Made by a program: the position numbers and the translations under genes. Below, piece after piece: positions 54,793 to 63,721 of a DNA stretch of 64,000 bases. Origin of the DNA: an uncultured Oscillospiraceae bacterium (lineage in GTDB: Bacteria; Bacillota; Clostridia; Oscillospirales; Oscillospiraceae); assembly GCA_910585815.1 (NCBI GenBank), contig CAJUFJ010000009.1, forward strand, positions 1 through 64,000, written 5' to 3'. The notes under the pieces are model-generated. The model was not told where the DNA came from and made no database searches. It saw only the letters and a list, made by a program, of their open reading frames with translations. Within the stretch, counting starts at the first letter, position 1. Every line of letters starts with the position of its first letter.

Positions 54793-55626
54793 TCAATAGG
54801 CCACCACAATCCCGCCGTCGTAGGCGTAGACGCTGGTGATGCCCCCCGCCTCGGTAATGAGGATGTGGGCAAATTTGCACTTGGCCTCCACCATGGCCTT
54901 CACCTGAAAGGCCCGTTCCAGGCAGTTGCAGTGGCAGATGGCCAGGGTGCGGCCCACATGGGCGGCGTCGGCGGCAATCTTGTCCACCATTTTGGTCAAC
55001 GCCTGCTTGATGGTGAGGGCCTGGCCCAGCTTGCAGATCTCCCCCTCGGGGGTGGCGGCCATAAACAGCTTGATTTTCAGCGCCCCGGTAATCACCGCCT
55101 GAAGCTTGGTGAGCCGGCCATTTTTCCGCAGGTTTTCCAGGCTCTCCAGCACAAAGAGGGTCTGCATCTGGTAGATAAACTGCTCCACCTCGGTGACCAC
55201 CCGCTTGTAGGGCATCCCGGAGGAGGCCAGCCGGTGGATGGCCATGGCCACCAACAGCTCCCCGGAGGCGGCGGAACAGGAGTTGAACACGTGGACGTTA
55301 ACCTCCGGGTTCTCCTCCTCCAGCAGCAGCCGGGCCTGCTCAGCGCTGTTGTGGGAGCCGCTGAGCAGCGCGGACAGGGTCACTACATACACGTCGTCCG
55401 CCCCCCGGTAGGCGTCCAGATAGGCCTGGGGAGAGGGGCAGGAGGTGGTGGGGGCGTCCTCGCTCTGGCGCATGGCCCAGAGCAGATCGGCCTGGTCAAA
55501 GGTCTCGTCGTCCACAAAGGTGCTGCCGTTGGACTGAATGGTCAGGGGCACCTTGACAAAGACGGGGTCCTTCAGCATGGCGGGGGTCAGATCGCAGCAG
55601 CTGTCCACTACAATTTTGAAACTCAT
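54793..55626 (-). CDS. DegV family fatty-acid-binding protein
   Basis: A 277-residue DegV/FakB-like protein: FKIVVDSCCDLTPAML, TTSCPSPQAYLDAYR, VVTLSALLSGSHNSAEQARL and KNGRLTKLQAVITGALKIKL are the family motifs that cradle a fatty acid and its carboxylate (TSxPS, SGxxxS, R). FakB proteins deliver exogenous fatty acids to the kinase FakA; no fakA is near. ATG 55626 has GGAG 9 bases upstream. Confidence 0.93.
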   Translation of the reverse strand: MSFKIVVDSCCDLTPAMLKDPVFVKVPLTIQSNGSTFVDDETFDQADLLWAMRQSEDAPTTSCPSPQAYLDAYRGADDVYVVTLSALLSGSHNSAEQARLLLEEENPEVNVHVFNSCSAASGELLVAMAIHRLASSGMPYKRVVTEVEQFIYQMQTLFVLESLENLRKNGRLTKLQAVITGALKIKLFMAATPEGEICKLGQALTIKQALTKMVDKIAADAAHVGRTLAICHCNCLERAFQVKAMVEAKCKFAHILITEAGGITSVYAYDGGIVVAY

Positions 55627-55716
55627 ATGCTTCAACTCCAGACGTGGTTTTTTAAATTAGATTCTGACAACTAGTTTACCACACCTTTTCGAGGTTGTAA
55701 AGGGGGAGAAAAACTA

Positions 55717-56241
55717 TTATTCATTTTTCTGTACTATTTCCTTTTCAAACCGGAACATTCCACCGTCATCATCCCTGTCCTCTGTCTCCTTTTCGTGAGG
55801 ATCAGGATGCCCTTGATGAAAATACTCCACAATATGAAAACCACAACAGTTGACATAAAAATGGATATTTCTCTTTTCAAAATAAGGTGTACAGGTTTCC
55901 CACAGCTCTGTATCAGGATGGAGCTCCTCAATTGCCCTCCAAATTGCTTTCCCAACACCTCTGCTTTGGAAACCGTACTTCACATAAAGAAAATCCAGGT
56001 GGCCGCGCCGTGTGGTATTATCTACGACAATGATCGCACCGCCAACTATTTTTTTGTTTGCGACAGCTTTATAGGCAACAGCACCTTCTTGCATTAAAGA
56101 GAGGTCAATATCACCCTCAGGAAGTATCTCAGTAGCCGAGCTCCCAAATTCGCTTTCCGCTCCTTTTTGAAAAGCTTTCCGCATATCTCTTTTGAACTCG
56201 GAAATATCCTCTCCACAGACCGGGACAATGGAAATTTCCAT
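55717..56241 (-). CDS. GNAT-family N-acetyltransferase
   Basis: A 174-residue GNAT protein with IVVDNTTRRGHLDFLYVKYG, FQSRGVGKAIWRAIEELHP (the Q/RxxGxG/A acetyl-CoA loop) and FYVNCCGFHIVEYF. Substrate unknown. It begins 1 base after trmD, using GGAGG inside the trmD end, but has much lower GC than trmD, suggesting recent addition to the operon. Confidence 0.9.
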   Translation of the reverse strand: MEISIVPVCGEDISEFKRDMRKAFQKGAESEFGSSATEILPEGDIDLSLMQEGAVAYKAVANKKIVGGAIIVVDNTTRRGHLDFLYVKYGFQSRGVGKAIWRAIEELHPDTELWETCTPYFEKRNIHFYVNCCGFHIVEYFHQGHPDPHEKETEDRDDDGGMFRFEKEIVQKNE

Positions 56242-56242
56242 T

Positions 56243-56983
56243 TTATTCCTCCTCCAGCTCCTTCAGCAGCTTCTGGTCCGACTTGGAGGACAGGTCCAGC
56301 TTTTCATACAGGTCGGGCCGGCGCTCTCTGGTGCGGAGGATGGACTGCTTCCTGCGCCACTGGTCCACCCTGGCGTGGTTGCCCGACAGGAGGATGGGCG
56401 GCACCGCCCGGCCGTGCCACACCTCGGGGCGGGAGTACTGGGGGGCCTCCAGCATCCCATTCCAGTGGCTCTCGTTCTCGTAACAGGAGGGGTCGGACAG
56501 CACCCCGGGCACCAGGCGGCACACCGCGTCAGCCACCGCCATGGCAGGAATCTCACCGCCGGTCATGACGAAGTCGCCCAGGGAGATTTCCTCGTCCACA
56601 CATTCCTCAATAAACCGCTCGTCGATGCCCTCGTAGTGACCGCAGACCAGAATCAAACGCTGGTAGTCGTCCTTTAAGCGCCGGGCGTCGGACTGGGTGA
56701 AGGTTTTCCCCGCCGGGGACATGTAGATGGTGTGGACCCGCTCCCCCGCCTCCTGGCAGATGTGCTTCCAGCAGCGGTAGAGGGGGTCGGCCTGCATCAC
56801 CGCCCCCCGGCCGCCGCCGTAGGGGTAGTCGTCCACCTGCTTCTGCTTATTTACGGTGTAATCCCGAATCTGGTGGCAGTCCACCCGGATGTAGCCCCGC
56901 TCCTGTCCCCGGCCCAAAACCGACTCGCAGAGCATATCTCCCACCACATCGGGGAATAATGTCATAATATCAATATGGTACAT
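56243..56983 (-). CDS. trmD: tRNA (guanine(37)-N1)-methyltransferase
   Basis: A 246-residue SPOUT methyltransferase making m1G37 in tRNA. Motifs: IDIMTLFPDVVGDML, YGGGRGAVMQADPLY, LVCGHYEGIDERFIEECVDE and SLGDFVMTGGEIPAMAVADA (the trefoil-knot SAM site). Start 56983 has AGGAG 11 bases upstream. The usual partners rpsP, rimM and rplS are absent from the immediate surroundings. Confidence 0.97.
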   Translation of the reverse strand: MYHIDIMTLFPDVVGDMLCESVLGRGQERGYIRVDCHQIRDYTVNKQKQVDDYPYGGGRGAVMQADPLYRCWKHICQEAGERVHTIYMSPAGKTFTQSDARRLKDDYQRLILVCGHYEGIDERFIEECVDEEISLGDFVMTGGEIPAMAVADAVCRLVPGVLSDPSCYENESHWNGMLEAPQYSRPEVWHGRAVPPILLSGNHARVDQWRRKQSILRTRERRPDLYEKLDLSSKSDQKLLKELEEE

Positions 56984-57117
56984 GATTTCATATCTCCTTT
57001 TGCAGGGCGTGAACACCGGGCACGCCCTACAGCAGTTCGAGGAAATATTATACGGGATTTATTTCCCTTTTGCAACAGATTCCAGACAAAAAAACTATCG
57101 CACATTCACCCAAATTA

Positions 57118-57126
57118 TGCTATAAT
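57118..57126 (+). promoter_or_regulatory. Extended -10 element upstream of the flavodiiron gene
   Basis: TGCTATAAT (TGn plus TATAAT at 57121-57126); the -35 is poor, as is common with extended -10 promoters. Confidence 0.6.
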
Positions 57127-57167
57127 AGCGAACGACAAAATTTCTGCACGAAAGCGAGGTTTTACCC

Positions 57168-58520
57168 ATGTACTGCACCCGCAAAATTACCGACGACCTG
57201 ATCTGGATCGGCGCCAACGACCGCCAGCACCCGGTCTTCGAGGCGGCCCACCCCGTCCCCCGGGGGATGTCCTACAACTCCTACCTGCTGCTGGACGAGA
57301 AGACCGTCCTCTTTGACACGGTGGACCGGGCGGTCCAGACCCAGTTTATGGAGAATCTGGAGCACACCCTGAACGGCCGGGCGCTGGACTATATCTTTGT
57401 CCACCACATGGAGCCCGACCACGCCGCCACCCTGGGCGACCTGATGCTCCGCCACCCCGAGGCGAAAATCGTGTGCAACGGCAAGGCCATTAACATGATC
57501 CGCCAGTTCCACGCCGCCGACCCCAAGGGGGCCATCCTGGTGAACGAGGGGGACACCCTGTCCACCGGCCGGCACAACTTTACCTTTGTGGCCGCCCCCA
57601 TGGTCCACTGGCCCGAGGTGGTGGTGAGCTACGACTCCACCGACAAGATTCTCTTTTCCGCTGACGGCTTCGGCTCCTTCGGGGCGCTGAACGGCGTCCT
57701 CTTTGCCGACGAGATCGACTGGGAGCGGGACTGGCTGGACGAGGCCCGGCGGTACTACACCAACATCGTGGGCAAATACGGCCCCCAGGTGATGGCTCTG
57801 CTGAACAAGGCGTCCAAGCTGGACATCCAGATGATTTGCCCCCTTCACGGCCCCGTGTGGCGCAAGGATTTTTCCAGGATTATCGACCGGTACGTGAAGT
57901 GGGCCAGCTACGAGCCCGAGGTCCAGGGCGTGGTGATCCCCTTCGCCTCCATCTACGGCAACACCGAGACCGCCGCCAGCATCCTGGCCTGCCGCCTGGC
58001 CGAGCTGGGGGTGCCGGTGGAGATGCACGACGTGTCCGTCTCCCACTACTCCCATGTGCTGGCTGACTGCTTCAAGTACAGCCACATCGTCTTTGCCGCC
58101 CCCACCTTCAACAACGGCATTTTCGACCCCATGGAGCACCTGCTCCGGGACCTGGCCCACCACAACCTCCAAAACCGCAAGGTGGCCCTCATTCAGAACG
58201 GCTCCTGGGCCCCCGCCAGCGGCAAGCTGATGGCCGATATCCTGGGCGGCATGAAGAATATGGAGCTGCTCGAGACCCCTGTCACCCTCAAGTCCGCCCT
58301 GGCCCCCGGCCAGGAGGGCGAGCTGGAGGCCCTGGCCCGGGCCCTGGCCGCCTCTGTGAAGGGCGAGGAGCCCGCCCCTGTGCAGGAGGAGGTCCCCGCC
58401 AAGCCCAAGGGCTTTGTCTGCAAAATCTGCGGCTTCATCTATGAGAGCGACACCCTCCCTGACGACTACGTCTGTCCCATCTGCCGCCGCCCCGCCTCCG
58501 ACTTCGAGCCGGTACAGTAA
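57168..58520 (+). CDS. Flavodiiron protein (FprA-type) with C-terminal short rubredoxin domain
   Basis: A 450-residue O2/NO reductase. The beta-lactamase-like diiron domain has HHMEPDH (H80, E82, D84, H85), APMVHWPEVV, LFSADGFGSFG and CPLHGPVW as iron ligands. The flavodoxin domain (about 250-395) has PFASIYGNTETAASI. The C-terminal rubredoxin domain (CKICGFIYES, then CPICRRPASDF) binds one iron but is shortened between its two Cys pairs compared with classic rubredoxin. The fusion can take electrons directly without a separate rubredoxin. It protects anaerobes from oxygen or nitric oxide. Monocistronic, with terminator after it. Confidence 0.95.
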   Translation: MYCTRKITDDLIWIGANDRQHPVFEAAHPVPRGMSYNSYLLLDEKTVLFDTVDRAVQTQFMENLEHTLNGRALDYIFVHHMEPDHAATLGDLMLRHPEAKIVCNGKAINMIRQFHAADPKGAILVNEGDTLSTGRHNFTFVAAPMVHWPEVVVSYDSTDKILFSADGFGSFGALNGVLFADEIDWERDWLDEARRYYTNIVGKYGPQVMALLNKASKLDIQMICPLHGPVWRKDFSRIIDRYVKWASYEPEVQGVVIPFASIYGNTETAASILACRLAELGVPVEMHDVSVSHYSHVLADCFKYSHIVFAAPTFNNGIFDPMEHLLRDLAHHNLQNRKVALIQNGSWAPASGKLMADILGGMKNMELLETPVTLKSALAPGQEGELEALARALAASVKGEEPAPVQEEVPAKPKGFVCKICGFIYESDTLPDDYVCPICRRPASDFEPVQ

Positions 58521-58525
58521 TATGC

Positions 58526-58564
58526 AAAATGCGCCGTCCCACCCGGGGACGGCGCATCTTTTCT
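58526..58564. terminator. Bidirectional terminator between flavodiiron gene and folD
   Basis: ATGCGCCGTCC (58529-58539) and GGACGGCGCAT (58547-58557), followed by CTTTTCT; minus-strand continuation is TTTTGCAT. Confidence 0.85.
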
Positions 58565-59408
58565 ATTTTTTCCCGTGGCTCAGGGCGGCGGTGAGGGTGT
58601 TCTCCATCAGCACCGCCCGGGTAACGGGGCCCACGCCGCCGGGCACGGGGGTAATGTACGAGGCCTTTTGGGCCACAGCGCCGTAGTCCACATCGCCGCA
58701 CAGCTTTCCCCGGTCATCCCGGTTGACGGCCACGTCGATGACTACCGCGCCCTCCTTTACCATGTCGGCGGTGATGAGACCGGTGTGGCCCGCCGCCGAG
58801 ATGAGGATATCCGCCCGGCGGCACTCGGCGGCCAAGTCGGGGGTTCTGGTGTGGCAGACGGTGACGGTGCAGTCCCGGCGCAGCAGCAGCATGGCCTGGG
58901 GCTTGCCCACAATGTTGGACCGGCCCACCATGGTGCAGTTTTTATAGGCCGGGTCGATGTTGTACTCCGCCAGCAGCCGCATCACCCCCGCCGGGGTGCA
59001 GGGCCAAAAGCAGTCCACCCCCAGGGTCAGGTCCCCCACGTTGGAGGGGTGGACGCAGTCCACATCCTTGTCCGGACGGATGGCCAGCTGGATGGCCCGA
59101 TCGTCCAAATGTTCGGGCAGGGGAAACTGGACCAGGATGCCGTCGATGCCCTCCCGCTCATTCAAAAAGTGGATTACGTCCAGCAGCTCCCGCTGGGGCA
59201 CGTCCTCGGGCAGGCGGTAGGTCTCATAGTAGATGCCGCACTGCTGGCAGTCCTTCCGTTTGCCCGCCTCGTAGACCTGGGCGGCGGGGTCCTCCCCCAC
59301 CAGCACCATGGCCATCCCCGGCTTGCGCTCCATCTGCTCCACTTGGAGCCGGACCTGCTCCCTGATTTTGGCCGCCAGGGCCTTTCCATCCATAACAACA
59401 GCCGCCAT
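58563..59408 (-). CDS. folD: Methylenetetrahydrofolate dehydrogenase/cyclohydrolase
   Basis: A 281-residue bifunctional one-carbon enzyme interconverting methylene-, methenyl- and 10-formyl-THF. Motifs: YEAGKRKDCQQCGIYYETYR, with the catalytic Lys usually in YxxxK, here seen as YEAGKRK; ILVQFPLPEHLD; VDCVHPSNVGDL; and MVGRSNIVGKPQAMLLL (NADP loop). The start lies 3 bases after the lgt stop, so they are coupled. Confidence 0.96.
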   Translation of the reverse strand: MAAVVMDGKALAAKIREQVRLQVEQMERKPGMAMVLVGEDPAAQVYEAGKRKDCQQCGIYYETYRLPEDVPQRELLDVIHFLNEREGIDGILVQFPLPEHLDDRAIQLAIRPDKDVDCVHPSNVGDLTLGVDCFWPCTPAGVMRLLAEYNIDPAYKNCTMVGRSNIVGKPQAMLLLRRDCTVTVCHTRTPDLAAECRRADILISAAGHTGLITADMVKEGAVVIDVAVNRDDRGKLCGDVDYGAVAQKASYITPVPGGVGPVTRAVLMENTLTAALSHGKK

Positions 59409-59411
59409 GGC

Positions 59412-60371
59412 TCATTCCTCCTCGCCGCTGCCGGCGTCCTGGGCCGCCTGGGCGGCCAGCCGCTCTACAAACAGCTCCTTTTTTCCGCCCCGATACTTCC
59501 ACAGGGCCCAGACCAGCGTCCCTCCGGCCAGCACGCAGGTGACGGCTGCCAGCAGCTGGGACACCCGGATGGACGCGCCGAACAGCTCCCAACCGAACAG
59601 GTACAGGCTGTCGGTGCGCAGGCCCTCGATCCAGGCCCGGCCCAGGCCGTACCAGAAGAAGTAGAACAGGAAGCACTCCCCGTCAAACCGCCGCCGTTTT
59701 CCCATCCAATAGACCACAATCAGGCCCACAAGGTTCCAGGCGGACTCGTAAAAGAAGGTGGGATGTACCCCCAGCGCCCCGCTGAGGATGGCCTCATAGC
59801 CCGCTTGGTCCACATAGCCGTTTTGCAGCATCTCCGCCGCGATGGAGGGCCCGCACATCCGCCAGGGCAGGGCGGTGGCGGAGCCGTAGGCCTCCACATT
59901 TATAAAGTTGCCCCACCGGCCGATAAGCTGGCCGATGAACAGCCCGTGGACCCCCAGGTCGGCGTAGGCCAGAAAGCTGAGCTTCTTTTTCCGGCAGAAG
60001 ATCAGCAGCACGATAGCCGACGAGATGATGGCCCCGTAGATGGCCAGTCCGCCGTCCCCGTAGTTGACGATGCGGCCCCAGTCCAGGGAGCCGTCCCCCC
60101 GGCGGTACATATCCAGGTTGAACACCACATAGTACACCCGGATGGCCACCAGGGCAGCGGGGACGGCAAAGAGCATCATGTCGATGATGTTGTCCTCGGT
60201 GATGCCGAAGCGCTTACCCCAGCGGGAGCACAGATACACCGCCAGAATCAGGCCGCAGGTGATAATGACCCCATACCAGTAGACCGGCCGGTCCAGAACC
60301 GGGAGGGTAAAGGCCACCCGATTCAGGGTAAACTCCAGCCCCAGGTCGGGAAAGGATACCGTGTTGATCAT
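59412..60371 (-). CDS. lgt: Prolipoprotein diacylglyceryl transferase
   Basis: A 319-residue membrane enzyme with about seven membrane segments that adds diacylglycerol to the lipobox cysteine of lipoproteins. The signature is LIGRWGNFINVEAYG; HPTFFYESAWN and the C-terminal GLGRAWIEGLRTDSLYLFG are conserved. It modifies proteins such as the lipoprotein at 3910-4764. The start overlaps the M16 peptidase stop by 4 bases. Confidence 0.96.
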   Translation of the reverse strand: MINTVSFPDLGLEFTLNRVAFTLPVLDRPVYWYGVIITCGLILAVYLCSRWGKRFGITEDNIIDMMLFAVPAALVAIRVYYVVFNLDMYRRGDGSLDWGRIVNYGDGGLAIYGAIISSAIVLLIFCRKKKLSFLAYADLGVHGLFIGQLIGRWGNFINVEAYGSATALPWRMCGPSIAAEMLQNGYVDQAGYEAILSGALGVHPTFFYESAWNLVGLIVVYWMGKRRRFDGECFLFYFFWYGLGRAWIEGLRTDSLYLFGWELFGASIRVSQLLAAVTCVLAGGTLVWALWKYRGGKKELFVERLAAQAAQDAGSGEEE

Positions 60372-61645
60372 GTCTCCTCCTTCGCTCGGACCACCGACAG
60401 GGCGGTACGCTCCTCAGTCACCCAATTAGCGATCAGCTCCTCCGCCTCCTCCTGGGTGATGGCGTCAAAGAGGTCGGCAAAGCGCAGGAAATCATAGCCC
60501 GCGAAGAAGGACTGGGCCTGGCCCACGCACAGGTGCTCAAAGGAGTTCAGCCCCCGCACCCGGTTGCCGTAAACTCCCTTCTTCACCCGCTCCCAGAGGG
60601 CCCTGTCGGCCCCCTCCCGGCCGATGCGGGCGGCCTCCCCGGCCACCGCCATGCGGACGGCCTCCGGGTCCCGGGACTCCCCGTTTGCCGCCATAAAGGC
60701 GCACCCGAAGCTGTCCTCGTAGCCATAGCCGAACTCCTGGTTGATAAGCCCCTCCCGGTACAGCCTGGCATACAGGGGGCTGGAGCTACCCAGCAGTATC
60801 TCCAGGGCCAGCTCGGCCACCAGCTCCTGGCGCAGGCGGTCCTCCCCCTTCCTCGGGGCGTCCCCCTTATAGCCCAGGTGGAAAATGGGGGCGGACACCT
60901 CCATCCGCTCCTCGATAAGGCTCCGGGCCGCCCGGGGCTCCTCCTTCTCGCCATAATCCTTGGCGGCGATGGGGCCCGCCTCCTTGGGGAGAATCTCCCG
61001 GGCTACGCCGCAGATGCGCTCCGGGTCCACCGGACCGGCCACGCACAGCACCATATTGGCCGGGTCGTAGAAGGCCTTGTGACAAGCGTAGAGGGTCTCG
61101 GGAGTGATCTGGGCGATGGACTCCACGCTGCCCGCCACACTCACCCGGATGGGGTGGTGCTTGTAGAGCGCGGCCATCAGGTTCATAAAGCACTTCCAGT
61201 CGGGGTTGTCCTCGATCATGCCGATCTCCTGGCCGATGATGCCCCGCTCCTTGTCCACGCTCTCCTGGGTGAACCAGGGGACGGACACAAAGGACAGCAG
61301 GATGCGGAGGTTTTCCTCAAACTTCTCGGTGGAGTCGAAGTAGTAGCCGGTGATGTCGTCGCTGGTAAAGGCGTTGGGGCTGGCCCCGTTGGCAGCCAGG
61401 TCCTGAAGGGCGTTGCCCTCCTCGGTGTCAAACATCTTGTGCTCCAGATAGTGGGCCACCCCGGCGGGGGTGTTGTGCCACTCCCCGTTCAGGCAAAAGC
61501 GCATATCCATGCCGCCGTAGTTGGTGGCGAAAAAGGCGTAGGACTTTTGAAACTCGGGCTTGGGGAAGACAAACACATGCAGGCCGTTTTCCAGCTTCTC
61601 ATGGTACATGGTCTCCCCCACCCGGGCAAAGGAACATTTTTCCAT
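60368..61645 (-). CDS. M16-family zinc peptidase (YmfH-like, catalytic subunit)
   Basis: A 425-residue pitrilysin-type peptidase. The inverted zinc motif HxxEH is HYLEH in GVAHYLEHKMFDTEEGN, and the third ligand is the Glu in ERGIIGQEIGMIEDNP. Two M16 lobes are visible. The preceding gene encodes a second M16 protein without the motif, so the pair is a YmfF/YmfH-like heterodimer. The substrate is unknown. Confidence 0.93.
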   Translation of the reverse strand: MEKCSFARVGETMYHEKLENGLHVFVFPKPEFQKSYAFFATNYGGMDMRFCLNGEWHNTPAGVAHYLEHKMFDTEEGNALQDLAANGASPNAFTSDDITGYYFDSTEKFEENLRILLSFVSVPWFTQESVDKERGIIGQEIGMIEDNPDWKCFMNLMAALYKHHPIRVSVAGSVESIAQITPETLYACHKAFYDPANMVLCVAGPVDPERICGVAREILPKEAGPIAAKDYGEKEEPRAARSLIEERMEVSAPIFHLGYKGDAPRKGEDRLRQELVAELALEILLGSSSPLYARLYREGLINQEFGYGYEDSFGCAFMAANGESRDPEAVRMAVAGEAARIGREGADRALWERVKKGVYGNRVRGLNSFEHLCVGQAQSFFAGYDFLRFADLFDAITQEEAEELIANWVTEERTALSVVRAKEET

Positions 61646-61648
61646 GGC

Positions 61649-62932
61649 TCAGTCCTCCTTTCCTTTCAGGAAATAAATGGTATCCAGCTGCAGCTTTTGG
61701 GCGGCGGCGGCCACCTGCTCCCGGGTGACGGCCTCCAGCCGGGCGGCCAGCTCTTTGGGGGATTCCTCCAGCCCCGCGGTCGTCTGGCCCAGCCAGTACT
61801 CCTCCTGGCGGCTCTGCTCGTCCAGAATGGCCATGCAGGCCCCAATCAGGGTGCGGCGGGAGCCCTCCAGCTCCCAGTCCTCAATCTCTCCCCGCTTGAC
61901 GGCCTCCAGCTGGGCCAGGATCTCGTCCCGGGCGGTCTGGTACTTGTCAAACTCGATACCCGAGGACACCAGCACCAGCCCCTTCATCTTCTCCAGCGTG
62001 GCGCTGGCGTAGTAGCACAGGGACAGCTTTTCCCGCACGTTCATAAACAGCTTGGACAGGGTGGTGCCGCCGAAGACGGCGGTGGCCAGGTAGAGGACAG
62101 GGAAGTCCTCCTCCCAGCAGGTGAGTCCCCCGGTGCGAAAGCCCAGGGCCAGCTTGCCCTGGCTCACGTCCATGGCCTCCTCCACCACAATGGGCTCGGG
62201 GCCGGCAGACACCCGCACGTCGCAGGCGGGGTCAATCCGGTCCTCGTTCACCGGCAGGCCCTCCAGGGCGGCGCGCAGGGCCTCCGCCACCCGGTCGGGC
62301 TGGGCGGAGCCGCAGTAGTAGACCTCCACCTGGGCGGTGCGCAGCAGTTGCTGATACCGCTCCCACAGGCTCTCCGGGGTGATGGCGGCCACGCTGGCCT
62401 CGTCCCCCAGCCGGTCCACCCCGTAGGCCTCGTATTTACACATCTCCTGGGTGAGGCGCTGGGTGGCGTAGGTCCGCTTGTCGTTAATCTGGGCCCGGAT
62501 GCGGTCGATGAGATTGGCCTTCTCCCCGGCGGTGTAGTCCGCGCGGAAGACCCCCTTCTCGGTGCAGGGCTTTAGGAGCAGCTCCCCCAGCAGGGCGGCG
62601 GCAGGCTCCAGAATCCTCTCCCCCTTCAGGGCGTAGGCGTCATCCAGAAAGCTGGCCGCAAAGCCCACGCACTGGGTCTCCCCCCGCTTGCGCACAGCGG
62701 GCTCCACGGCCCCGCCGTACAGCTCATCCAGGGCGGCGGACAGGGCCTCCATGTCCGGATGGACGGCGGTGCCCCGGCGCAGAACCTCGGGAATCAGGGC
62801 GTTGGCCCCGGCGGTCTCTTTCGTCAGAGGGGCCAGCAGGGTGATGGACAGATAGGAGCTCTTAAACTTACTGGTATGCACCGCACGCAGCCATACCCCG
62901 GGAAACAGCTCCCGGCGAGTCACTTGTGACAT
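61649..62932 (-). CDS. M16-family peptidase homolog without zinc motif (YmfF-like subunit)
   Basis: A 427-residue M16-fold protein. At the place of HxxEH it has GANALIPEVLRRGTAV, so it cannot bind zinc in the usual way; the fold is recognisable from YLSITLLAPL, FRTGGLTCWEEDFPVLYLAT and VFGGTTLSKLFMNVREKLSL. It probably forms the substrate-binding half of the heterodimer with the next gene, 3 bases downstream. ATG 62932 has AAAGGA just upstream. Confidence 0.92.
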   Translation of the reverse strand: MSQVTRRELFPGVWLRAVHTSKFKSSYLSITLLAPLTKETAGANALIPEVLRRGTAVHPDMEALSAALDELYGGAVEPAVRKRGETQCVGFAASFLDDAYALKGERILEPAAALLGELLLKPCTEKGVFRADYTAGEKANLIDRIRAQINDKRTYATQRLTQEMCKYEAYGVDRLGDEASVAAITPESLWERYQQLLRTAQVEVYYCGSAQPDRVAEALRAALEGLPVNEDRIDPACDVRVSAGPEPIVVEEAMDVSQGKLALGFRTGGLTCWEEDFPVLYLATAVFGGTTLSKLFMNVREKLSLCYYASATLEKMKGLVLVSSGIEFDKYQTARDEILAQLEAVKRGEIEDWELEGSRRTLIGACMAILDEQSRQEEYWLGQTTAGLEESPKELAARLEAVTREQVAAAAQKLQLDTIYFLKGKED

Positions 62933-62983
62933 ATCCTTTGTTTCCTTTCTTTGAAAGAAAATTTTTTCTTTGACAGCTGGATT

Positions 62984-63012
62984 ATCATACCACAGTTGGC
63001 ACATAAAAGTAA
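62984..63012 (-). promoter_or_regulatory. Promoter of the M16-lgt-folD operon
   Basis: Minus-strand TTACTT (63012-63007) and TATGAT (62989-62984), spacer 17 bases. Confidence 0.6.
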
Positions 63013-63094
63013 AGTTTTCCAAAAAATTTTGCTGCGGGGTGGCAAACCGGGAAAGGCCGCAGTATAATAACGGTAATGAAAGGAGGGGATGGCC

Positions 63095-63721
63095 ATGCTA
63101 AACCAGCCAAAGGATTTTTGGAACATGCGGGCCCGGACCTATGACCGGACCTCCGGCCAAACCTATGCCGAAACCTATGACAGAACGGCGGAGCTCTCCC
63201 TGCGCTATCTGAAGCCCTCCCACCGGGTGCTGGAGTTCGCCTGCGGCACGGGACTGCTCACCCTGCGGATAGCCCCCCATGTGGCCCATCTCCGGGGCAT
63301 CGACATCTCCCCCCAGATGGCGGACATTGCCCGGGAAAAGGCCCGGGACCTGGCCCACGTGGAGATCACCAACACCGACCTCTTTGACCCCTGCCTGGAG
63401 CCGGGAAGCTTCGACGCGGTGTGTGCCTACAATGTGCTGCTCTACCTCCCCGACCTGCCCGCCGCCCTGGCCCGCATCCGGGCGCTGCTCAAACCCGGGG
63501 GGGCCTTCCTCTCCGCCACCGACTGCCTGGGCTCCCGGCCCTCGGTGATGGGGCTGAAAAAGCTGGTACATAGCCACACCGGGAAAATGCCCTATGTGGC
63601 CTTCTTCACCCAGCGGGGGCTGGAGCGGAAGATCGCCCGGAGCGGCTTTGACATATTGGAGCGGGAGAATCTCTATCCCAATCCGCCCAACCTGTTTGTG
63701 GCCGCCCGGGTCAAACCGTAA
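63095..63721 (+). CDS. Class I SAM-dependent methyltransferase
   Basis: A 208-residue Rossmann methyltransferase: VLEFACGTGLLTLRIAPHV (SAM motif I), RGIDISPQMADIAREKARDL, FDAVCAYNVLLYLPDLPAAL and LKPGGAFLSATDC. Its acceptor is unknown; it resembles the UbiE/small-molecule group. ATG 63095 is 8 bases after GGAGG (63082-63086), better than the ATG at 63089. A TATAAT lies at 63063-63068. Its 3' end overlaps the convergent GH94 gene by 11 bases. Confidence 0.92.
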   Translation: MLNQPKDFWNMRARTYDRTSGQTYAETYDRTAELSLRYLKPSHRVLEFACGTGLLTLRIAPHVAHLRGIDISPQMADIAREKARDLAHVEITNTDLFDPCLEPGSFDAVCAYNVLLYLPDLPAALARIRALLKPGGAFLSATDCLGSRPSVMGLKKLVHSHTGKMPYVAFFTQRGLERKIARSGFDILERENLYPNPPNLFVAARVKP

